Shown here: positions 26,094 through 35,694 of the stretch, one piece after another | Layout: each line of letters starts with the position of its first letter | Numbering within the stretch: the first letter of the stretch is position 1 | Notes under the pieces: generated by a model | The model's database searches: none | Told to the model about the DNA's origin: nothing | What the model saw: only the letters and a program-made list of their open reading frames with translations | DNA from: Fischerella sp. PCC 9605 | GTDB lineage: Bacteria > Cyanobacteriota > Cyanobacteriia > Cyanobacteriales > Nostocaceae | Assembly: GCF_000517105.1 (NCBI RefSeq) | Contig: NZ_KI912154.1 | Span: 156,869 to 220,868, forward strand | Reading direction: 5' to 3' | Length of the DNA: 64,000 nt | Position numbers and translations under genes: made by a program

Positions 26094-26975
26094 ATGCCTT
26101 GGTCTCGAATTTTAAGTGGAATTATTGCGATCGCTGTTGCTCTTTCAGCTACTGTTTTGGGTGGATGGTACTTTACCATCGTGTTTGCCGCGATCATTTT
26201 TTTGGGTCAGAAAGAATACTTTAACCTGGTCAGAGCCAAAGGCATAGCTCCCGCTGCTAAAACAACTATGGTTGTCAGTCAAATTCTCCTAGTGATTTGT
26301 ACGTTGGATGGCAATTTAGCTGATGCTGTCATGCCAGTAGCGGGTACATTTATTTGTTTTTACTTACTGTTTCAACCCAAAATGGCCACAATTGCGGACA
26401 TTTCCGCTTCAATCTTGGGGTTATTCTACACTGGTTATTTGCCGAGTTACTGGGTAAGGTTGCGAGCTTTCAATACTACCGCCAGCAACATTCCTTTGGG
26501 AGGCTACTGGCCTCCCAATTGGACAGATTTTCTCGCCAATAGACATTCAGCTTCTTTACCAGACGGTTTGACAGCAACGCTACTGACTTTCTTCTGTATA
26601 TGGGCAGCAGATATTGGTGCTTATTTTTTTGGTAAATTTTTTGGCAAAACCCCTTTGTCTGACATCAGTCCCAAAAAAACTGTTGAAGGCGCTGTCTTCG
26701 GTGTTGCCGCTAGTATTATTGTCGCTTTTGCGATCGCCTACTATTTCAACTGGCCCGAATATGTGATTACTGGTCTGACATTAGGTTTGCTGATTGGTGT
26801 TGCTGGTCTTCTAGGCGATCTGACTGAGTCGATGCTCAAACGGGATGCTGGAGTAAAAGATTCAGGACAATTAATTCCCGGTCATGGTGGCATTTTAGAT
26901 CGTACTGATAGTTATATTTTTACCGCACCATTGGTTTACTATTTTGTCTCTCTCCTATTGCCATTGCTAGTTTAG
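26094..26975 (+). CDS. cdsA: Phosphatidate cytidylyltransferase
   Basis: Makes CDP-diacylglycerol for phosphatidylglycerol, essential in thylakoids. Multispanning membrane protein with the family signature near the C-terminus: SPKKTVEGAVFG, then GDLTESMLKRDAGVKDSGQL and IPGHGGILDRTDS. ATG at 26094 (MPWSRILSGIIAIAV) gives 293 residues; the longer frame would translate intergenic repeat. Confidence 0.95.
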   Translation: MPWSRILSGIIAIAVALSATVLGGWYFTIVFAAIIFLGQKEYFNLVRAKGIAPAAKTTMVVSQILLVICTLDGNLADAVMPVAGTFICFYLLFQPKMATIADISASILGLFYTGYLPSYWVRLRAFNTTASNIPLGGYWPPNWTDFLANRHSASLPDGLTATLLTFFCIWAADIGAYFFGKFFGKTPLSDISPKKTVEGAVFGVAASIIVAFAIAYYFNWPEYVITGLTLGLLIGVAGLLGDLTESMLKRDAGVKDSGQLIPGHGGILDRTDSYIFTAPLVYYFVSLLLPLLV

Positions 26976-26976
26976 T

Positions 26977-27118
26977 CATTAGTCATTAGTCATTAGTCAA
27001 GAGTCAAGAGTCAAAAGTTAGTGGTTAGTGGTTAGTGGTTAGTGGTTAGTAGTAGTTATTTCTCCCCATCATCTCCCCCTCCCCCACTCTCCCCATCTCC
27101 CACTCTCCCACTCTCCCA
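26977..27118. repeat. STRR cluster after cdsA
   Basis: GTCATTAGTCATTAGTCATT, then GTCAAGAGTCAAGAGTCAAA, TTAGTGGTTAGTGGTTAGTG and a CTCCCCCTCCCCCACTCTCC pyrimidine tract. The last tract is the same kind found in frame in the RND and recG genes. Confidence 0.8.
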
Positions 27119-27529
27119 TGTGGTAAGAGTAATGATAGCCATTTCACATCACAAAAGAATATTACACTTGTGTAACCAAACTTAGGAAATATACTCTAGT
27201 AACGAAAAAATGGTATCTTTCTCAATTGAAGGAAAAATTCAGTTGCAACTATAGAGAAGTATGTCAATTTCTAAGCTGAATTTTACTCCTATCGCTATTG
27301 AGTAGATTGCGCGCCAGCAAAATTGGCTGCTCAATTGCTAGATACTGATAGGTTATGTCTTCAGCCGAGGGATTATGTACTTAGCCAAATGTTACTCCGT
27401 TTTAAGGACAACACTGATACTTTTAGTCGCCAATTGAAGTGAAGTTTGCTAGCAAAACCAATTCATAATCGTACAAACAGGGTTTTTTGCAAAATTGGCA
27501 ACAACAGCCTAGTGGGAAAGGAGAAAGTG
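27119..27529. other. Upstream region of the AraC regulator
   Basis: About 410 bases of ordinary AT-rich DNA. No tRNA, array or strong palindrome seen. The frame in front of the chosen start (from 27446) is probably leader. Confidence 0.4.
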
Positions 27530-28423
27530 ATGCCAGATGAGAAATCCCTAGCCATTGATGTGACTAAAGTGGATGCTCGTAAGCACATTCTCGCCAAACC
27601 ACCCATATTATCAAGTCACGAGTCAGGCTGGGAAAACCTTGGTTTGGAGTATCACATCCAACCCCCATATGAAAGCCAAGAACATTATGCCACGCATTAT
27701 ACACTTGTGATTAGGCTGAAATGTCAGTTAGGGTTTGAGCGATGGCTAGGTGAATGCCACAAAAGTGAAGACACTATGTTAGGCGACGTAGCGGTAATTC
27801 CTCCCTACGTAACTCACAAGGCAGCTACTTCTGAGGAATCTGAATTTATTGCTTTGACGTTAGATTCTAAGCTAGTAGCAAATATAGCCTATGAATCAGT
27901 TAATCCAAATGTAGTTGAAATAATACCACACTTTTCCAAACCAGATCCGCTGATTTATCAAATTGGGCTTGCCCTCAAAGCAGCACTGGAATCAAATAGT
28001 TTGGGCAGTCGCCTTTATGCTGATTCTATGGCAACGGCGCTGTCAGCTCATTTGTTGCAACATTACTCTGTACCGAAACATTCTCTTCAAGACTATGGTG
28101 GAGGATTGCCCAAACACAAACTACAGCGGGTAACTGAATATATAATTGACCATTTGGCTGAAGATTTGTTGCTAGGAGCTATGGCTCAGGAAGTAGGCAT
28201 GAGTCGATACCACTTTGCTCGTTTATTCAAGCAGTCTACAGGGCTTTCTCCCTACCAGTATGTAATTCACTGCCGAATTGAGCGTGCTAAGATGTTGCTT
28301 TTGCAAACTAAACTAAAAATTTCTGAAGTTGCTTCTATGGTAGGTTTTGCCGATCAAAGCCAATTTACACGCCACTTCAAGCGCCTGTTGGGGGTAACAC
28401 CCAAGGAGATTCGCAAACAGTAG
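27530..28423 (+). CDS. AraC family transcriptional regulator
   Basis: DNA-binding regulator. The C-terminal third holds two helix-turn-helix units: LLLGAMAQEVGMSRYHFARL then FKQSTGLSPYQYV, and ISEVASMVGFADQSQFTRHF then KRLLGVTPKEIR. The N-terminal half (about 1-180) is a cupin-like effector region with PPYVTHKA. ATG at 27530 (MPDEKSLAIDVTKVD) has GGAGAAAGTG upstream, 297 residues. The next gene downstream is 424 bases away, so no obvious target; the Dps-like gene is on the same strand. Confidence 0.93.
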   Translation: MPDEKSLAIDVTKVDARKHILAKPPILSSHESGWENLGLEYHIQPPYESQEHYATHYTLVIRLKCQLGFERWLGECHKSEDTMLGDVAVIPPYVTHKAATSEESEFIALTLDSKLVANIAYESVNPNVVEIIPHFSKPDPLIYQIGLALKAALESNSLGSRLYADSMATALSAHLLQHYSVPKHSLQDYGGGLPKHKLQRVTEYIIDHLAEDLLLGAMAQEVGMSRYHFARLFKQSTGLSPYQYVIHCRIERAKMLLLQTKLKISEVASMVGFADQSQFTRHFKRLLGVTPKEIRKQ

Positions 28424-28847
28424 CAATAATCTTCTAAAAAAGCAATAATCATCTATACAGCAACAATCCAGTTTTTATAGCCTTAGATAGAAGAATTTAA
28501 AATCCCTATTGGTCTCGGCTAGTGGTGTTCAGCCCTAGCAGCTCCCCCTAGTTTTTGCTCACAACGCAGAGTTAGCAGCCTGCAACTCGAAAATTGATGG
28601 GCAAGGGAAGCGTCAGGAGTCGGGGAAGAAAAGGGAGAATAACTTTAAGTTTTCCAAATTTCCCCACTCTTTTATCCCACTCTTCCATCTTATCCTCAAA
28701 GTTTAGTTTTGTAACCTCTAGGTGTGAGGAGGGGGATCTAAGCTTAAGCAAAAGTCTGAAGATGCATCTCAACAGATACTTCTGCCAAAAGCGCTGGCTG
28801 GGCGTTCTACCACTAGATCTTTTTCATGTCTCTTTTAAGGAGAGTAA
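28424..28847. other. Intergenic between AraC regulator and Dps-like gene
   Basis: No gene or RNA recognised. It contains a TTTCCAAATTTCCCCACTC-type low-complexity tract near 28650-28690. The Dps-like gene has AAGGAGAG just before its ATG. Confidence 0.4.
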
Positions 28848-29396
28848 ATGAACGGTAGTAGCGAGCCTCGCGGTATACGCTCTGATGCGATTGGAATTAT
28901 TCTACCCTTAGAACTGCGATCGCAAATCATTGATATCCTCAATCAAACGCTGGCAACCACAGTAGATCTGAAGACTCAGATCAAGCAGGCTTATTGGAAT
29001 GTCGAAGCTCAGAATTCTCATGATATACACGAGCTGTTTGATGAAATTGCCACTGAACTAGATTTGTATATTGATTTGCTTGCACAGCGAGTCACAAATC
29101 TTGGAGGTTTAGCAATGGGGACTGCTCGTAATGCAGCTGGGCAATCAATCTTACCTGAATATCCCCTCAATATCATCGAAAGAAAAGACCATATTGCTTC
29201 AGTTGCAGAGCGTCTAGCAATATACGGCAATTTACTATGGGAGAACATTGATCGCACAGCTGTACTGGGGGATGCAGATACTGCTTACCTCTATGCAGAA
29301 ATCTCTATGGTCGTTGATAAGCGTTTGTGGTTCTTGGACACTCATATTGTCAACTCAGTTATGAATGTGAATAATCAGCTAGCAGAATATAACTGA
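28848..29396 (+). CDS. Dps/ferritin-like protein with altered ferroxidase site
   Basis: DNA-protection ferritin family, 182 residues, four-helix bundle. Canonical Dps ferroxidase ligands follow H-x11-H-x3-D-x10-D-x3-E. Here QAYWNVEAQNSHDIHELFDE keeps the second His and Asp, but the first His is Tyr (AYW). Further on YIDLLAQRV keeps Asp but the final Glu is Gln. Two of five ligands are therefore replaced. The C-terminal LGDADTAYLYAEISMVVDKR block is normal for the family. Strong ribosome site AAGGAGAGTAA. Iron oxidation may be weak or use another site; DNA binding or assembly may be the main role. That is inference. Confidence 0.88.
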   Translation: MNGSSEPRGIRSDAIGIILPLELRSQIIDILNQTLATTVDLKTQIKQAYWNVEAQNSHDIHELFDEIATELDLYIDLLAQRVTNLGGLAMGTARNAAGQSILPEYPLNIIERKDHIASVAERLAIYGNLLWENIDRTAVLGDADTAYLYAEISMVVDKRLWFLDTHIVNSVMNVNNQLAEYN

Positions 29397-29875
29397 ATCA
29401 TCTAGGTTATAAGGGTGTAGGTGAATGGGGGTGTAGGGGAAATAACTCATTCTTCACTCATCACAGAGAATGATGGGAAGTTATACCATTTCACAAAAAC
29501 TCTGATCCAAATACAGATAGTAGAGACGCGAAATTACCCTGCGGTAACGCCTGCGGCGTACGCGTCTCTACAAAATTTATATGTATCTTAAAAAGTAAAA
29601 AGTAAAAAGATAATCCCCATAAATAAATGCGCGGGGATTTAATAAGGACATATTGTTTCTTGCACTGCGTGTCTCAAAACAAATGTTTTTATTTCTTTCC
29701 ATAAATAAATAATGGTGCTTAAACCATTTTTGTTTTTCTTTATGAGTGCCTTTGAACTTTTTACTTTTGCCTTGTTTGGTGATTAGCGTGAAACGGTATT
29801 ACGTCTTTCAGGGGTGGATAGCCGACTTGCTAAGTCCCATTAGTAACATTTCTTGGTCAATAAGCAGTCGGAATA
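29397..29875. other. Intergenic with palindromic element, Dps-like gene to recG
   Basis: Contains the inverted-repeat element at 29520-29571 and a GGGTGTAGGTGAATGGGGGT heptad tract near 29412. No gene found; short frames here are repeat or shadow of recG. Confidence 0.5.
29520..29571. repeat. GTAGAGACGCG / CGCGTCTCTAC inverted-repeat element
   Basis: 11-bp arms GTAGAGACGCG and CGCGTCTCTAC flank a 30-base centre with ACCCTGCGGTAACGCCTGCG. It is a longer-loop member of the same family whose palindromic form lies in the glycosyltransferase gene. Confidence 0.85.
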
Positions 29876-32395
29876 TCATGTCAAAATCGCTCCACCCATT
29901 AACCGCTCATACCGATACTTCAATTCTTCTTTCATCAAATACCAACGCTCCAAAGTTGCATCTATTTCTATCACCTTTTCCGCAGCTTGCCGCGCTAGCA
30001 TTAGCACTTCCTCATCTTCCACTAAACTCGCTAAGGTAAAATCTGGTACACCAGACTGGCGAGTTCCCAGCACTTCACCGGGGCCGCGAAAACGCATATC
30101 CATTTCGGAGATAAAAAAGCCATCCTGGGATTGTTCCAATACTTTCAGTCGTTGCTGTGCATCAGGGCTTCTCGAACTGCTCATCAACAGACAGTAAGAC
30201 TGAGCCGCACCTCTACCAACACGTCCTCGCAGCTGGTGCAATTGAGATAAGCCAAATCGCTCTGCATTTTCAATGAGCATCACTGTTGCATTAGGTACAT
30301 CTACGCCAACTTCCACTACTGTAGTAGAAACCAAAATTTGAGTGTCGTTATTGCGAAATTTACTGATTGCGTCGTCTTTTTCAGCAGAACTCATGCGTCC
30401 GTGCAGCAGTCCCACTTGAAATTCAGGAAACACGCTTTCCTGTAACTTTTGATGCTCCTCTACTGCCGATCGCACATCTAGTTTTTCCGATTCTTCTACC
30501 AAGGGCAAAACTACATAAGCTTGCCGTCCTTGGGCTATTTCCCGGCGGATCAGGTCGTAAGCATGGCTACGTTGTTGACTCGTTAGTGCCGTGGTTTGAA
30601 TTTTTTGCCGTCCTGGTGGCAATTCATCAATCTGACTCACATCCAAATCCCCGTGAATTGTTAACGCTAGTGTCCGGGGAATGGGCGTAGCTGTCATAGT
30701 TAATACATGGGGTTGCTCGCCTTTTTGCTGCAACCGCGCTCGCTGTTCCACCCCAAAGCGGTGCTGTTCGTCAATTACCACTAAACCCAAGCGCTGAAAG
30801 TTGACAGGGTCTTGAATCAAGGCATGAGTTCCCACCAATAAGGGCAATTCTCCCGTTTCTAATTGGGCGTGAATTTGTCGTCTTTTGACAGTTTTCGTAG
30901 AGCCTGTCAGTAATTCTACTGGTAAATACAGCAGGTTAAACCAGCTAACTAACTTGCGGTAGTGCTGTTCTGCTAAAACTTCTGTGGGAGCCATGAGTGC
31001 AGCTTGATACCCTGATTGAATGGCAGCAAGGATGGCAACTACAGCTACAACCGTTTTCCCAGAACCAACATCACCTTGCACTAGGCGATTCATTGGTACT
31101 GATTTTTGCAAGTCGTTGAGAATATCATTGATGACTCGTTGCTGGGCATTAGTAAGTTGAAAAGGTAGTATGTCGTAAAATTTTTCCAGTAACTGACCTC
31201 TAGGAGCAAGAACAGCGCTGGTTTGTATTTGCCTGGCTTTGTGTTGACGTTGCAGTAAACCCAGTTGCAGATAGAAAAATTCATCAAATACAAGACGACG
31301 ACGGGCATGTTGGAGAGTGTCGCTATCTGAGGGGAAATGAATGTTGGCGATCGCATCTTTCAATTCCATCAACTCATACTTACCCCGTAAACCACTGGGT
31401 AAGGGATCTTTAAGATGAGCCGCAGTAGGCAAAACAGCAATAACTGCCTGTCGCACGAGATCCGCCCCTACTCCCTCTGTTAGGCCATAAACAGGCACTA
31501 CTCGTCCGATAGTCAGCGATTCTATAGTATCGCCTGGATGGGCTAAAACTTCCAATTCTGGATCTTCCAGCGTCAAACCGTATTTACTTTCTTTCACCAA
31601 ACCACACGCCGCCACAATACTACCGACTGGATAGCGGCGCTTTAAACTCTCTTGCCAAGCGCGACTGGTATAGCGCGTACCCGCAAAAAAGCGACCAATT
31701 TTGATCCGAGCAGTGTTATCTCGTAATACAAGTTCTAAAATTGTCAACTTTTTATTTTTTGGGCTAGTAAAGCAATTGCAACTCTTTACCGTTGCTACTA
31801 TTGTCACCGTTTCACCAGCCTGTAACTCACGGATACTCACCTGACGCGCATAATCAATATGGTCGCGGGGATAGTAAAAAAGCAAGTCACGCACAGTGTA
31901 TAAACCAAGACGCGCTAGCTTATCAGCTTTTCTGAGCCCTATTTCTGGTAAATCGCTCAGTTTTTGGTCTAACTTGGGGGCAAGATTGCGACTTACCTCC
32001 GCAACGATTTGAGATTTGGGATTTTGGACTTTGGGTTTTGGGAGTGGGGATTTATACTCTTCTCCCACTCCCCCTCTCCCAGACGCGCCATGGCGCGTCT
32101 CTACATCTGTTCCACTCTCCTGCTGCTGTTGCAATTGATAAAGATACCTGCGAGTCTCAACTACTAACTGTTGCCTATCTTCTAGCCCCAGATTTGGATA
32201 CTTAGCAAATTGAGCCGCTAGTTCTTGCCAGCGACGGCGTTCATCACTTGATAAGCCAATCGGAAATTTGCCGAAAGTTAAGGTGAGAAACTCACTGAAG
32301 CGATATTGCCTACCTACCAAGTCAGTAAAGCCTTGTTCTGCTTCTATTGCTAGGGCTTTTTGCAATCGTATCCAGTCTGGTTTGTCAGTGGTCAT
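29876..32395 (-). CDS. recG: ATP-dependent DNA helicase RecG
   Basis: Remodels stalled replication forks and Holliday junctions. Visible: wedge/OB region (about 190-330), Walker A in LVQGDVGSGKTVVAVV, DEQHRFGVEQRARL (motif II), TMTATPIPRTLALT, and QLRGRVGRGAAQSYCLL (motif VI). 839 residues, with an N-terminal extension common in cyanobacteria. Residues 98-105 (VETRHGAS) and the flanking GRGGVGEEYKSP are encoded by the palindromic repeat plus a low-complexity tract, inside a linker before the wedge. The start ATG at 32395 lies in STRR heptads (MTTDKPD). Confidence 0.97.
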   Translation of the reverse strand: MTTDKPDWIRLQKALAIEAEQGFTDLVGRQYRFSEFLTLTFGKFPIGLSSDERRRWQELAAQFAKYPNLGLEDRQQLVVETRRYLYQLQQQQESGTDVETRHGASGRGGVGEEYKSPLPKPKVQNPKSQIVAEVSRNLAPKLDQKLSDLPEIGLRKADKLARLGLYTVRDLLFYYPRDHIDYARQVSIRELQAGETVTIVATVKSCNCFTSPKNKKLTILELVLRDNTARIKIGRFFAGTRYTSRAWQESLKRRYPVGSIVAACGLVKESKYGLTLEDPELEVLAHPGDTIESLTIGRVVPVYGLTEGVGADLVRQAVIAVLPTAAHLKDPLPSGLRGKYELMELKDAIANIHFPSDSDTLQHARRRLVFDEFFYLQLGLLQRQHKARQIQTSAVLAPRGQLLEKFYDILPFQLTNAQQRVINDILNDLQKSVPMNRLVQGDVGSGKTVVAVVAILAAIQSGYQAALMAPTEVLAEQHYRKLVSWFNLLYLPVELLTGSTKTVKRRQIHAQLETGELPLLVGTHALIQDPVNFQRLGLVVIDEQHRFGVEQRARLQQKGEQPHVLTMTATPIPRTLALTIHGDLDVSQIDELPPGRQKIQTTALTSQQRSHAYDLIRREIAQGRQAYVVLPLVEESEKLDVRSAVEEHQKLQESVFPEFQVGLLHGRMSSAEKDDAISKFRNNDTQILVSTTVVEVGVDVPNATVMLIENAERFGLSQLHQLRGRVGRGAAQSYCLLMSSSRSPDAQQRLKVLEQSQDGFFISEMDMRFRGPGEVLGTRQSGVPDFTLASLVEDEEVLMLARQAAEKVIEIDATLERWYLMKEELKYRYERLMGGAILT
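32081..32100. repeat. 20-bp palindromic repeat inside recG
   Basis: AGACGCGCCATGGCGCGTCT, identical to the coaX copy and again preceded by CTCTCCC and followed by CTACATCT. It encodes part of VETRHGAS here. Confidence 0.9.
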
Positions 32396-32485
32396 TAGTC
32401 AAAAGTCAAGAGTCAAGAGTCAAGGGTCAAGAGTCAAGGGTCAAGAGTCAATTAACTTTGGACTTTTGACTTTGGACTCTTGACT
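32396..32485. repeat. AGAGTCA heptad inverted array
   Basis: GTCAAGAGTCAAGAGTCAAG repeats, then GACTTTTGACTTTGGACTCT in inverted sense. It joins the start of recG to the end of the coiled-coil gene. Confidence 0.8.
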
Positions 32486-32490
32486 ATTAA

Positions 32491-33417
32491 TTAATCTTCA
32501 AACCAACTAGCACGCCATGCTGCTTCAGCTTCGGCAACTGAAAGCTCTCGCTGTTTTTTTTGATAGTCCAACCCAAGTTTATTGAGTTGAGCTAGGATAT
32601 TGCGAATCTGCTTGCGTTCTGACGATAGTTTGGTATCAGCAAATTCAATTTCTACAAGACGCAAGTTAATAGCCATGATTTGTGTCAGGCTAGATTCTTC
32701 TGGCTCCTGTTCATTTTCAATTTCAATTACTAAGTTTAAGAGATTGGGTGGAGCTGGTACTACCTCAGCAGATGCATCTGAGCCAGCTGCTTCTAAAATC
32801 GGTTCTGGCAGTTGTTTGGGTAATATCTTGGCTTTTTGTAATAAGAGATTAGTCTCACGAGAAATTTTTCTGAGCGTGCCTTGTGCCGACTTCTCTATGT
32901 ACTGTTGCCATTTTGCTAGTTCTATCGGGTTTGAAGAGGATGGAAAGACAGGGTAAGAAGGTGAGAGGGAAAAGTTAGCATTTTCTTCATTTTCTTCATT
33001 TTCTTCCCCTTCTTCATTTTTCTGTTCGTCCTCACTTTCTACACCAGCTACCATTAAGGAGGAAATCCCTATAAGGCTCTGGCTCCATTCATCTACGGTG
33101 TCACTTTCGACTTGTTTGTGTGACGGTTGTTGTGCATCATTGTTTATAAGAGCTAGTAATTGTTCAGCGGCCTGTTGACCTAACTTGCGAACGGACTGTT
33201 GCAAATTTTGCCGCTGACTTAAGCTCAATTTTAGAAAGTTTTCGGAATACCTCTGAGTACATAGATGATAAACCGCCAGAATCAATTGCTGCCGCACGGC
33301 TTGCCCTAAGGTAGCTAGATAACTGACATAAGCAGTTTTGAGTTCTTGGGCGATCGCGGCAATCGCCTCTTCTAACACTGCAAGATCCCGCTCAATTCGC
33401 TCAATTGGTCTCGCCAT
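32491..33417 (-). CDS. Coiled-coil cyanobacterial protein, 308 residues
   Basis: Not recognised as a named family. Helical N-terminal part (IERIERDLAVLEEAIAAIAQ, likely coiled coil), a mid-region acidic low-complexity run (EEGEENEENEEN, about 135-146) followed by a Ser/Pro stretch, and a helical C-terminal part with RLVEIEFADTKLSSERKQIR. The acidic run is coded by GAAAATGAAGAAAATGAAG repeats. It precedes recG on the same strand by about 95 bases. No catalytic motif or membrane segment. Confidence 0.7.
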   Translation of the reverse strand: MARPIERIERDLAVLEEAIAAIAQELKTAYVSYLATLGQAVRQQLILAVYHLCTQRYSENFLKLSLSQRQNLQQSVRKLGQQAAEQLLALINNDAQQPSHKQVESDTVDEWSQSLIGISSLMVAGVESEDEQKNEEGEENEENEENANFSLSPSYPVFPSSSNPIELAKWQQYIEKSAQGTLRKISRETNLLLQKAKILPKQLPEPILEAAGSDASAEVVPAPPNLLNLVIEIENEQEPEESSLTQIMAINLRLVEIEFADTKLSSERKQIRNILAQLNKLGLDYQKKQRELSVAEAEAAWRASWFED

Positions 33418-33829
33418 ATCTTTTCGTTATTGCCCATTGCAACCCAAATGTAATAGTACAAATGTACGTTTACATTTTAAGATAACTGTCCAGAGGAGTT
33501 TAGATTTTAGCTTGAATTTGTTGGTTGTTGGTGTTTAGTAAGCTGTTGCGCTTACACATTGCACTTTTTTTCGTTAAGACCGTCATTTGTCCAAAGTCAT
33601 TTGTCCTTGGTTATTAATGGCCAATGACTAATGACTAATGACGACCCTCACGAGCAATTGTGCAATTTTAAGGCGTTACAGCTTAGTTAGTTAAGAGGAG
33701 TACCGTAATACTATGAAAGACAGGTCAGCCTCTTTTGCTTAACCTGTCCTTGAAAAAGTCATCTGTCCTTAGTCATTAGTCATTTGTCTTTACTGCTAAT
33801 GACAAATGACTAATGACTAATAACTAAAA
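33418..33829. other. Intergenic between tsf and the coiled-coil gene
   Basis: Contains two GTCATTAGTCATT-type hairpins (33590-33645 and 33769-33820) and a smaller GACAGGT...ACCTGTC hairpin at about 33720-33748. No coding gene. The second large hairpin directly follows the tsf stop. Confidence 0.6.
33769..33820. terminator. Perfect 20-bp stem hairpin after tsf
   Basis: TTAGTCATTAGTCATTTGTC (33769-33788) and its exact reverse complement (33801-33820) are separated by 12 bases. It lies 10 bases past the tsf stop on the minus strand. There is no good T-run, so it may be an RNA-stabilising hairpin more than a classical terminator. Confidence 0.6.
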
Positions 33830-34489
33830 TCACTTACTACCCATTTGTGCAGCTACTTCATCGGCAAAGTTACTTTCTTTCTTTTCAATGCCTTCGCCTA
33901 GAATAAAGCGAACAAAGCGACGGATTTGGATATTTTCACCGAGTTGGGCGATCGCCTGCTTAACCAGTTCTTCTACAGTGATGCTCTGATCGCGAATATA
34001 AGGCTGATCCATCAAAGTCATTTCCTTCAGACGCTTTTCAATTCGTCCTTGAACAATTTTTTCTTTGACGTTGTCAGGCTTATTCGCGATATCATCCCGC
34101 CCCATTTCTATATCTTTTTCCTTTTGGACGATATTAGGCGGGATGTCTGCTACATTCACGTACTCTACGTTTGGACAAGCCGCAATTTGCATGGCGACGT
34201 TTCGCACCAAAGTTTGAAACTCTTCACGGCGAGCAACGAAGTCAGTTTCGCAGTTTATTTCAACCAGTACACCGACTCTACCGCCTGTGTGGATATAGCT
34301 GCCTACGAGTCCTTCTGCCGCCACCCGATCCGCTTTGGCTCCAGCTTTGGCAATGCCTTTTTTACGCAGCCATTCTTCGGCTTTCGCCATATCGCCATTG
34401 TTTTCTTGCAGCGCTTTTTTACAGTCCATCATGCCAGCGCCAGTTTTTTGGCGTAGCTCTTGGACGAGTTTTGCAGATATTTCCGCCAT
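33830..34489 (-). CDS. tsf: Elongation factor Ts
   Basis: Guanine nucleotide exchange factor for EF-Tu. N-terminal UBA-like domain with the signature [18 protein letters not shown] (about 12-29), then [18 protein letters not shown] of the core. 219 residues, the short form usual in cyanobacteria and plastids. ATG at 34489. Follows rpsB on the same strand with an STRR block between, the widely conserved rpsB-tsf order. Confidence 0.97.
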   Translation of the reverse strand: MAEISAKLVQELRQKTGAGMMDCKKALQENNGDMAKAEEWLRKKGIAKAGAKADRVAAEGLVGSYIHTGGRVGVLVEINCETDFVARREEFQTLVRNVAMQIAACPNVEYVNVADIPPNIVQKEKDIEMGRDDIANKPDNVKEKIVQGRIEKRLKEMTLMDQPYIRDQSITVEELVKQAIAQLGENIQIRRFVRFILGEGIEKKESNFADEVAAQMGSK

Positions 34490-34565
34490 TTTGCCTCAAT
34501 TCCTACTTAGACTGACACTTGTAATCGCTCTCGGGTTTTGAGTATTTCTATCTTACTAAGGGCTT

Positions 34566-34672
34566 GGTAATTGGGGATTGGGGATTGGGGATTGGGTATT
34601 GGGTACCAGGTTCCTAATTTCTAATCCCTAGTCCCTTCCAGTCCCTATTACCCATTACCCATTACCTAATTT
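34566..34672. repeat. GGGATTG heptad block between rpsB and tsf
   Basis: TTGGGGATTGGGGATTGGGG then TAATCCCTAGTCCCTTCCAG and CCATTACCCATTACC in inverted sense. It splits the rpsB-tsf unit. Confidence 0.8.
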
Positions 34673-35465
34673 ATTCTTCCTCTTCTTCATCGGGAATAAA
34701 CGAGTCAGCGTAATCGCTTTCTTCGTAATCGTAATCTTCCTCAGCGCCCTCGTATTCTTCGTATTCTTCTTCTACATCCAACTGACCATGACGACCTTCA
34801 TAAATTGCGTCCGCCAATTTGCCGACGATTAGCTTAATCGAACGGATAGCATCGTCATTTGCTGGGATAGGAATATCCACTACATCTGGATCGCAGTTTG
34901 TATCCAACATTGATACAATCGGAATTCCCAGTTTGATACATTCTTGAACTGCGTTGTATTCCCGGCGTTGATCTACAATCACGACTACATCGGGGACTTT
35001 CCGCATAGTTTTAATGCCCCCCAGGTATTTCTGAAGCTTCGCCAACTCGCGGCGTAGCATTGAGGCTTCTTTTTTTGGCAATAAATCAAGAGCGCCGCTT
35101 TCTTCCCGGCGTTCTAATTCTTTGAGACGGTCTACCCGCGTTTTGATAGTTGCCCAGTTGGTGAGCATTCCGCCCAACCAGCGCTGGTTAATGTAGTGAG
35201 CACCACAACGAGACGCTTCTTGGGCAATAATACCCGCTGCTTGCCGCTTAGTGCCAACAAAAAGGAACTTTTTGCCTTGCTCAGCTTGCGATCGCATATA
35301 AGTATATGCTTCTTCCATCAACTGAGCAGTTTGCACCAAGTCAATGATGTGTACTCCGTTGCGGGCGGTGTATATATAAGGAGACATTTTGGGGTTCCAC
35401 CTGCGGGTCTGATGACCAAAGTGAACCCCTGACTCCATCATTTGAGCCAAAGAAACAACAGCCAT
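34671..35465 (-). CDS. rpsB: 30S ribosomal protein S2
   Basis: Small subunit protein S2. Typical opening [20 protein letters not shown] and [31 protein letters not shown]. Beyond the conserved core (about 230 residues) there is a strongly acidic Glu/Tyr/Asp tail ([20 protein letters not shown]). ATG at 35465 has AGGAG upstream. First gene of the rpsB-tsf unit. Confidence 0.98.
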   Translation of the reverse strand: MAVVSLAQMMESGVHFGHQTRRWNPKMSPYIYTARNGVHIIDLVQTAQLMEEAYTYMRSQAEQGKKFLFVGTKRQAAGIIAQEASRCGAHYINQRWLGGMLTNWATIKTRVDRLKELERREESGALDLLPKKEASMLRRELAKLQKYLGGIKTMRKVPDVVVIVDQRREYNAVQECIKLGIPIVSMLDTNCDPDVVDIPIPANDDAIRSIKLIVGKLADAIYEGRHGQLDVEEEYEEYEGAEEDYDYEESDYADSFIPDEEEEE

Positions 35466-35579
35466 TATTTAACTCCTATTCGGGTTAAACCTCCACCCAG
35501 GCGTATTTCTATTTCAGAAACACCCGAACTCCTGGATGTGCGAGATTAAAGAACCATACTAAGGTAGCATATTTTGGAA

Positions 35580-35694
35580 GAGGGAATCGGGGATTCGGGA
35601 TTCGGGATTGGGAAGAGACTTGTTAAATAATTCTCCCTTGTCTGCCTTGTCTGCCTTGTCTCTCCCAGATCCCCGATCTCTAATCCCCGATCAC
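35580..35694. repeat. STRR block between glycosyltransferase and rpsB
   Basis: GGGGATTCGGGATTCGGGAT, later CTGCCTTGTCTGCCTTGTCT and CCCGATCTCTAATCCCCGAT in the inverted sense. Confidence 0.7.

Noticed and set aside
28594..28851. 85-residue plus-strand frame before the Dps-like gene
   Set aside because: Begins in low-complexity repeat DNA, no ribosome site, overlaps the next gene start.
33926..34456. 176-residue plus-strand frame
   Set aside because: Antisense shadow of tsf, a clear conserved gene.
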